From Streptomyces sp. NBC_00459 (lineage in GTDB: Bacteria; Actinomycetota; Actinomycetes; Streptomycetales; Streptomycetaceae), in NCBI RefSeq assembly GCF_036013955.1, contig NZ_CP107903.1:8928001-8992000 (forward strand): DNA of 64,000 nucleotides, written 5' to 3'. Below, piece by piece: positions 58,806-64,000 of the stretch (position 1 is the first letter of the stretch; every line of letters starts with the position of its first letter). Both the position numbers and the translations under genes were made by a program. The notes beneath the pieces were generated by a model, which ran no database searches, had not been told where the DNA came from, and was given only the letters and a program-made list of their open reading frames with translations.

Positions 58806-60341
58806 CTACCGTGCCGACGGCTGCTTCACGGCCAGCAGTTGCGGCGCATCCGCGTCGGTGCCCCGGCCGGTGCTGAAGTACGGGCTCCTGCGCCCCCACT
58901 TCGCCCAGGCGGCGGCCAGGAAACCGGACGCGACCATCAGTGACGGTACGAGAAGCAGGAACCAGCCGTTGTCCGGGCTCAGTTCGAGATGGTCGGCGGA
59001 GGTGTAGAAGGACCAGCCCAGATAGCCGCCGAGCCCCAGCAGAGTGGCCGCGCTCAACACGGGCAGCACCACCGCCCGTACGCCGTCCCGCCAGTTCTCG
59101 CGCAGCAGGCCCCGGAAGCGCGCGGCGGCGGCGAGTGCCGTGAGCGCGTACGACAGGGCGACGACCATGCCGATCGCGTTGACCGCCGCCAGGATCATGT
59201 CGGCGAGGCGCGGGATCACCAGGGCGAGTCCGGCGACGGCCGCCGCCAGCGCGCCGATCATCAGTGTGCCGGCCGCCGGGGTGCCGTACCGGGGGCTGAC
59301 CCGCGACCAGGCAGGGCCGAGCGTACGGTCGCGGCTCATCGCGAACATCGCGCGGGCCGTCGGGATCACCCCGGCCTGCAGCGAGGCCACCGCCGAGAAC
59401 ATCAGCGCGACGAGGGGCAGCGCGGCCAGCGGCTGGTCGGCGAGCCGGTTGCCGAAGAACGCCAGACCCTCGGCGCCATGGCCCGCCAACTCGCCCTCGG
59501 ACAGCACCCGTTGGAAGGCGACCGAGCCGAGCAGGAACAGCCCGAGCATTGTCACCAGGGTGGTGATCCCGGCCCGCGAGGCCTGTCTCGGGTCCTTCAC
59601 CTCCTCGTTCACACTGAACGCGGCCTCGAAGCCCCAGTAGCAGAACACCGACAGCAGCATGCCCTGTGCGAGTGCGGACGCCGAGGGGATCTGGAAGGGG
59701 TCGAACCAGCTCAGGCTGAAGGGGTGCGGGCCGGCGACGATGCCGTAGCCGCAGAAGCCCAGCAGGACGACGTACTCGAAGACCAGCAGTCCGCCCTGGA
59801 GCCGGGCGGCCGTCCTGATGCCGGAGACCGCCGTCAGGGTGACGGCGACCAGGACCAGGATGCCGACGCCGGTCGTCTGGGCGGTCGACCCCGGGTCCAG
59901 GGTCAGCCCGGCCACCCGGTGCAGGCCCGCGTCGCCGGCCAGCTGGATCACCGCCGAGCCGGTGACCGCCGTGGTGTACGCGAGGAACACCACCGAGGCC
60001 ACGATGTTCACCCAGCCGACCATGAAACCGAGCCAGGGACTGAGCGAACGCCCCACCCACACATAGCCGTTGCCCGCGTTCGGCTCCACCCGGTTCAGCC
60101 GGGAGTAGGCGCCCGCGATGCCCAGGATCGGCAGGAACGCCAGCAGCATGATGGCGGGCAGATGCAGCCCGACCACCCCGGCCGTGACCCCGAGACCGAT
60201 GCCGATGCTGGTGGTGGCCGCCGTGCTGGAGGCGGCGATGGCGACGCCGTCCAGCATGCCGAGGGACTTGCGCAGCGCGGGCTGCGTGGGCGACGCGGTC
60301 GCCGCGGGTGGGGCAGCTCCGTAGGGCTGGGGATCGGTCAT
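58806..60341 (-). CDS. APC family amino acid/amine permease
   Basis: A 511-residue transporter of the amino acid-polyamine-organocation superfamily with about 12 hydrophobic segments. The conserved first helix region DGVAIAASSTAATTSIGIGL, then LGIAGAYSRLNRVEPNAG, NGYVWVGRSLSPWLGFMVGW and FSAVASLQAGVIPTARAMFA, fit the family. Its probable partner is the amidohydrolase downstream, and its regulator the divergent TetR protein. The substrate is unknown. Confidence 0.92.
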   Translation of the reverse strand: MTDPQPYGAAPPAATASPTQPALRKSLGMLDGVAIAASSTAATTSIGIGLGVTAGVVGLHLPAIMLLAFLPILGIAGAYSRLNRVEPNAGNGYVWVGRSLSPWLGFMVGWVNIVASVVFLAYTTAVTGSAVIQLAGDAGLHRVAGLTLDPGSTAQTTGVGILVLVAVTLTAVSGIRTAARLQGGLLVFEYVVLLGFCGYGIVAGPHPFSLSWFDPFQIPSASALAQGMLLSVFCYWGFEAAFSVNEEVKDPRQASRAGITTLVTMLGLFLLGSVAFQRVLSEGELAGHGAEGLAFFGNRLADQPLAALPLVALMFSAVASLQAGVIPTARAMFAMSRDRTLGPAWSRVSPRYGTPAAGTLMIGALAAAVAGLALVIPRLADMILAAVNAIGMVVALSYALTALAAAARFRGLLRENWRDGVRAVVLPVLSAATLLGLGGYLGWSFYTSADHLELSPDNGWFLLLVPSLMVASGFLAAAWAKWGRRSPYFSTGRGTDADAPQLLAVKQPSAR

Positions 60342-60501
60342 GGCGGTCTCCGCTCACACCTGGGGGCCTCGGACGACCCCGGTGAACGCACATGAAACTG
60401 CCCGGGGCCTTAACAGGTCAACGGTGTTGTCATAAGGTGCCCGCACCGGCCCACCGCGCAGAACCGAGTGCGACCGTGAGCGACCGCGCAGGAGGAAACC
60501 C

Positions 60502-61230
60502 GTGAGCGAACGTGTCGTCCCGCCCGACGCCAGGCGGCGCAGGCGTCCCACCAAACACGGAGTCGTCCTGTCCGAGGAACTGATCGTCGAGACGGCGATG
60601 CGGCTGCTCGGCGAGCACGGCGCCGAAGCACTCTCCGTGCGCCGCCTCGGCCGCGCCCTCGGAGCCGATCCGAGCGCCCTGTACCGCTACTTCCGTGACA
60701 CCGACGAGCTGATGCTGGCCATCGCCGACGAGCTGATCGGCCGTACGCTGCGCACCTGGCGGCCCACCGGGGACTGGAGCGCGGACCTGCGGGACCTCGG
60801 GCTGCGAATGCACGCCGGAGCGCTCGCCCAGCCGCAGGCGGCGGTGCTCAGCTCCTACCGGGTGACCGGTCGGGCGTACGAGATCCAGGCCGTGGAGACC
60901 GTCCTCGGTGTGCTGCGCGGCGCCGGGTTCCCGGACGCCGAGGCGGTTCGGATCTACCACGCCTTCGTCGACCAGGCGCTCGCCTTCGGCGCCCTCGACT
61001 CGGCGAACGCGGCGCTGCCGAAGGCGGCCCGTGAGGCGGAGACCGCCGTGTGGCGGGCGACCTACGCCCGGCTGCCCGCCGACACCCACCCGCACATCAA
61101 CGCGACCGCCCGCCACCTCGTGATGGACATGCGGCACAGCTCCTACCCGGTGGCACTCGACCTCTTCCTGACGGCGGCGGCGACCCGCCTCGCACAACTC
61201 ACCGCGCCCGACGACGCACGGCCCGTGTGA
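60502..61230 (+). CDS. TetR family transcriptional regulator
   Basis: A 242-residue TetR protein, longer than average. The HTH lies at residues ~25-70 (LSEELIVETAMRLLGEHGAE, then LGADPSALYRYFRDTDELM). A C-terminal domain of the larger TetR/AcrR type follows. The GTG start has AGGAGG seven bases upstream. It faces the APC permease gene across 160 bases and probably controls the permease/amidohydrolase pair; I see no convincing long palindrome in that gap. Confidence 0.92.
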   Translation: MSERVVPPDARRRRRPTKHGVVLSEELIVETAMRLLGEHGAEALSVRRLGRALGADPSALYRYFRDTDELMLAIADELIGRTLRTWRPTGDWSADLRDLGLRMHAGALAQPQAAVLSSYRVTGRAYEIQAVETVLGVLRGAGFPDAEAVRIYHAFVDQALAFGALDSANAALPKAAREAETAVWRATYARLPADTHPHINATARHLVMDMRHSSYPVALDLFLTAAATRLAQLTAPDDARPV

Positions 61231-61302
61231 TTCCCGTGTGCGGGGTACCCGCGTAGGAGTGGGCAGCGACGATCCGTCCCGCCCCGGACTCCCGGAGGAA
61301 GC

Positions 61303-61695
61303 ATGACCTTGGTGACGGCAGGCGTCGTGGTGCTGGACTGCGCCGAGCCCGAGAAGCTCGCCGCCTTCTACATGGATTTGCTGGAGGCCGAGGAGACGGA
61401 GACGACCGTCAACCGGATCGAGATCAGGGGCGCCGGGGGAACCCGGATGGAGTTCCGCCTCGACGCGAACATGACTCCGCCGAGCTGGCCGCGTGCCGAG
61501 GCCTCCTTCCAGGTCCACCTCGACTTCCGCGTGAGCGATCTCGACGAGGCGGAACGCAGGGTGGTCGGACTCGGCGGACGCGCGCTGGAGACGAAGGACG
61601 CCGGAACGCCGTACGAGGAGCGCGGGTACGCCGACCCGGCCGGTCACTCCTTCACCCTGCGCCAGGTGACGTCGACGGCTCCCGAACAGCGTTGA
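61303..61695 (+). CDS. VOC family protein (glyoxalase/bleomycin-resistance fold)
   Basis: A 130-residue protein with two beta-alpha-beta-beta-beta modules: VTAGVVVLDCAEPEKLAAFY with RIEIRGAGGTRMEFRLD, and SFQVHLDFRVSDLDEAERRV with GYADPAGHSFTLRQV. Length and motifs fit small VOC proteins that bind metal or sequester small molecules; the function is not assigned. GGAGGAAGC precedes the ATG. The stop overlaps the next start as TTGA. Confidence 0.9.
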   Translation: MTLVTAGVVVLDCAEPEKLAAFYMDLLEAEETETTVNRIEIRGAGGTRMEFRLDANMTPPSWPRAEASFQVHLDFRVSDLDEAERRVVGLGGRALETKDAGTPYEERGYADPAGHSFTLRQVTSTAPEQR

Positions 61696-62696
61696 CGGCG
61701 GCACCGGACCGGGAGGAGCCGAGCGGCACGCCGGCCGCGGACCGCCGGACGCGCGTGACCGTGCTGGTGGCGCTGGGCGCCAACCTGCTGATCGCCGTCG
61801 CCAAGGCGGTGGGCGGCCTCGTCACCGGGTCGCCCGCGCTGCTGTCCGAGGCCGCGCACTCGGTGGCCGACAGCCTCAACGAGGTCTTCCTGCTCGCCGC
61901 CCTGCGCCGCAGCCGCCGCCCCGCCGACCGGCGGCACCCCTTCGGCTACGGCAAGGAACGGTTCTTCTGGTCGCTGCTCGCGGCCGTCGGCATCTTCGTC
62001 ATGGGCGGCTGCTTCTCCTTCTTCCAGGGCGTGGAGGCGCTCAGGAGCGATACGGAGGAGTCCTTCGGCGGCTATGTCGCGGGCCTGGCCGTGCTCGGCG
62101 TCGCCCTGCTCGCCGAGGGAGCCTCACTGCTGCGAGCCGTGCACCAGGCGCGCGGGGAGCGGGGGAAGGGCACAGCGGGCGGTACGGGGGCCCTGCGGGA
62201 CCCCGCCCTGCGTACGGTGATCGCCGAGGACGGCACCGCGGTGCTCGGCGTGACGCTCGCCATCGTGGGCATGGCCCTGCACATGGTCACCGGGCAGGTC
62301 GTGTGGGAGGCGTCCGCCTCCATCGCCATCGGGGCGCTGCTCGTCTGCGTCGCCTTCTGGCTGGGCCGGGACGCGCGAGCCCAGCTCATCGGCGAGGCGG
62401 CCGACCCGGAGCTGAGCCGCGAGATCCGCGGCCTGCTGGCCGCCCAGCCCGAGATCGACAGTGTGGAGGCGCTGTTCACGATGAAGATGGGGCTCGACTC
62501 CACACTCGTGGCCGCCCGGATCGACCTCGTCCCCGGCCTCGACAGCGAGCGGGTCGAGGAGGTCGCCGTACGCATCAAACGCTCGGTCGCCCACGCGGTC
62601 CCAGAAGTCGGCGAGATCTTTCTCGACGTGACCGACGCGGCGGCGAAGGAGGCAGCACAAAGCCCCGCCGCGACGGGGGAGCGCGGCGGGGCCTGA
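61692..62696 (+). CDS. Cation diffusion facilitator family transporter
   Basis: A 334-residue CDF efflux protein. Six membrane segments span residues ~20-240, with metal-site helix ALLSEAAHSVADSLNEVFLL, the conserved loop HPFGYGKERFFWSLLAAVGI and helix V AEDGTAVLGVTLAIVGMA. A cytoplasmic C-terminal domain (FTMKMGLDSTLVAARIDLVP) follows. It exports divalent metals such as zinc. The TTG start overlaps the VOC stop, so translation is probably coupled. Confidence 0.92.
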   Translation: MTAAPDREEPSGTPAADRRTRVTVLVALGANLLIAVAKAVGGLVTGSPALLSEAAHSVADSLNEVFLLAALRRSRRPADRRHPFGYGKERFFWSLLAAVGIFVMGGCFSFFQGVEALRSDTEESFGGYVAGLAVLGVALLAEGASLLRAVHQARGERGKGTAGGTGALRDPALRTVIAEDGTAVLGVTLAIVGMALHMVTGQVVWEASASIAIGALLVCVAFWLGRDARAQLIGEAADPELSREIRGLLAAQPEIDSVEALFTMKMGLDSTLVAARIDLVPGLDSERVEEVAVRIKRSVAHAVPEVGEIFLDVTDAAAKEAAQSPAATGERGGA

Positions 62697-62735
62697 GATC
62701 CGGGTGCCCGGAGGCGAAAAGTTCATTCCTCCGGG
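62662..62735. terminator. Double hairpin between the convergent CDF and reductase genes
   Basis: GCCCCGCCGCG pairs with CGCGGCGGGGC (62662-62692, 11 bp) across the last CDF codons. CCCGGAGG pairs with CCTCCGGG (62707-62735, 8 bp) around an A-rich/T-rich loop. Together they fill the convergent gap and probably terminate both directions. Confidence 0.6.
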
Positions 62736-62764
62736 TACCGAATTCGTTCTCGGCCCGGCCGGGA

Positions 62765-63214
62765 TCAGTTCCCGTCGGCCGGTTCGAGGACGAACACGGG
62801 TATCTCGCGGTCGGTCTTCTTCTGGTACTCGGCGTACTGCGGGAACGCGGCCACCGCCCGCTCCCACCACACGGCCTTCTCCTCACCCGTCACCTCGCGG
62901 GCGACCCTGTCCTGGCGCACGGGTCCGTCCTGGATGTCGACGTGCGGATCGGCGAGGACGTTGTAGTACCAGACCGGGTGCTTGGGGGCGCCACCCAGCG
63001 AGGCGACCACCGCGTACAGGCCGTCGTGCTCCACCCGCATGAGCGGCGTCCTGCGGATCTTGCCGCTCCGGGCGCCCCGGGTGGTGAGCAGCACGACCGG
63101 CATGCCGGTGTCGAGCAGGGTCGTTCCCTCGGTGCCGCCGGAGCTCTCGTACAGCTCCACCTGCTCACGCACCCACTGTGTCGGACTGGCTTCGTACTCG
63201 CCCTCAAGAGGCAT
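62765..63214 (-). CDS. Nitroreductase/deazaflavin-dependent (DDN-type) oxidoreductase
   Basis: A 149-residue protein of the F420-binding split-barrel DDN family. Landmarks are ASPTQWVREQVELYESSGG, TGMPVVLLTTRGARSGKIRR with TPLMRVEHDG, and HPVWYYNVLADPHVDIQDG. These fit deazaflavin (F420)-dependent reductases, common in actinomycetes; the substrate is unknown. The start is the internal ATG beginning MPLEGEYEASP, where family similarity begins, rather than an ATG 24 codons upstream. Confidence 0.9.
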   Translation of the reverse strand: MPLEGEYEASPTQWVREQVELYESSGGTEGTTLLDTGMPVVLLTTRGARSGKIRRTPLMRVEHDGLYAVVASLGGAPKHPVWYYNVLADPHVDIQDGPVRQDRVAREVTGEEKAVWWERAVAAFPQYAEYQKKTDREIPVFVLEPADGN

Positions 63215-63335
63215 GGAGTTCGTCCCATCGTCTTGTCGTGTGACCGTCGTGTACGAGGGGTCAACACAGGGACGGGGCGGATTCATCCGGGGCGTCGCGG
63301 CGGCGGCCGGGACATGGGACCGATACGGATCGTCG

Positions 63336-63968
63336 TCACGTCGGTGCCACCACCATCCGTACCGCCAGCGCGGTGATCACCGCACTGGACGCGAGGGCCG
63401 TCACCAGCCTCCCGCGCCGGCCCGTCAGCGCCCGGCCGAGCAGCGCGCCGCCGGAGGCGATCAGCACCTGCCAGCTGGCCGAGGCGAGGAAGGCCGCGAG
63501 CACGAACACCCCCTGCTCCCAGGGGGACACGGCGTCCGAGGCCCGGCTGCCGAGCACCAGCGCGGCGAAGTAGATCACGGTGGTGGGGTTGAGCAGCGTG
63601 ATGCCGAGCAGCAGGAGGAACGCCCGCGGCGGACTCGGCGGTGTCGGGTCGGCCCGTACGTCGAGCCGACCGGCACGGTACCGGCGCAGGGCGACGGTCC
63701 CGCCCCGGACCGCGAGAGCGGCCAGCACCAGGGCGGAGGCCCAGCGCAGCGGCACCAGCACCGGCTCCAGGGCACCGGCCAGGGCGGTACCCCCGAGCAT
63801 GGCCAGCAGGGCGTAGAGACCGTCGGCGGCGGCGACACCGAGCGCCGCGCAGACACCGGTCCTGAGAGACGTACGGGCGGTGAGGGAGACGAGATAGGTC
63901 GTGACGGCTCCGACCGGGACGGCGATGCCGTACCCCGCGAGAAGCCCCGCGACGAGCGCGGCCGTCAT
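63336..63968 (-). CDS. LysE family exporter
   Basis: A 210-residue membrane protein with six hydrophobic segments and the LysE/RhtB landmarks LLAGYGIAVPVGAVTTYLVS, TGVCAALGVAAADGLYALLA and FLLLLGITLLNPTTVIYFAA. The family exports amino acids and related compounds. The substrate is unknown. The ATG start lies 32 bases from the window edge, so upstream signals cannot be seen. Confidence 0.9.
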   Translation of the reverse strand: MTAALVAGLLAGYGIAVPVGAVTTYLVSLTARTSLRTGVCAALGVAAADGLYALLAMLGGTALAGALEPVLVPLRWASALVLAALAVRGGTVALRRYRAGRLDVRADPTPPSPPRAFLLLLGITLLNPTTVIYFAALVLGSRASDAVSPWEQGVFVLAAFLASASWQVLIASGGALLGRALTGRRGRLVTALASSAVITALAVRMVVAPT

Positions 63969-64000
63969 GACCGGGGAAGCACGGGCCTCCAGGGACGGCC

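Overview
The window is chromosomal DNA of a Streptomyces-like actinomycete. The base composition is very GC-rich. Coding frames have G or C in almost every third position, GTG and TTG starts are common, stop-start overlaps of the ATGA/GTGA type are frequent, and secreted proteins carry twin-arginine signals. At least two kinds of intergenic repeat that I recognise from Streptomyces genomes are present. I see no rRNA, tRNA, CRISPR array, insertion sequence or prophage. About 52 protein genes cover nearly everything, and no gene-free stretch exceeds about 300 bases.

Layout. 1-7860: end of a carboxylesterase, a minus-strand run (SMP-30 protein, SDR, PLP racemase/aldolase-like enzyme, SDR), and a divergent TetR regulator with lactate 2-monooxygenase and an orphan solute-binding protein. 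7949-9888: a NarL-type two-component pair. 9931-15094: a DUF2235 hydrolase facing an operon of a caspase-like peptidase, an unrecognised 427-residue protein and a ComEC-type metallo-beta-lactamase protein, then a cupin. This is the best candidate for an undescribed system. 15104-17376: a MoxR ATPase with a CoxE-like VWA partner. 17477-33171: a complete L-rhamnose locus. RhaI, the RhaD/lactaldehyde dehydrogenase fusion, RhaB and LutABC lie on the minus strand. A four-part ABC importer, the mutarotase, a secreted beta-propeller protein and a LacI regulator lie on the plus strand.

33294-47725: mixed genes. They include a proline-iminopeptidase-like hydrolase, a P450 with a divergent TetR regulator, an iron-box-controlled DUF2470 gene, a lactonase-fold protein, a FUSC-type membrane protein, a DUF3626 protein, an APH-fold kinase, a VanX-like dipeptidase, an SDR, a PHP-domain protein and a VanZ-family protein. 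47841-56495: a DUF4230 protein, an EF-G-like ribosomal-protection GTPase, a second-type PRPP synthetase, a STAS protein, a MarR regulator facing an aldehyde/alcohol dehydrogenase pair, and a TetR/DUF1304 pair. 56633-63968: an acetyltransferase, an amidohydrolase with an APC permease and divergent TetR, a VOC protein coupled to a cation-efflux protein, a deazaflavin-type reductase and a LysE exporter.

How the genes work together. The rhamnose locus reads as one route. A secreted propeller may release rhamnose, the ABC importer takes it up, and RhaM/RhaI/RhaB/RhaD convert it to DHAP and L-lactaldehyde. The fused dehydrogenase gives L-lactate, and the adjacent LutABC gives pyruvate. Its two divergent promoters each carry a LacI-type palindrome just downstream of the -10. 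Several other regulator/target pairs show visible operator-like palindromes: TetR at 4.57 kb, TetR/P450 at 36.46 kb, MarR/dehydrogenases at 52.74 kb and TetR/DUF1304 at 56.56 kb.
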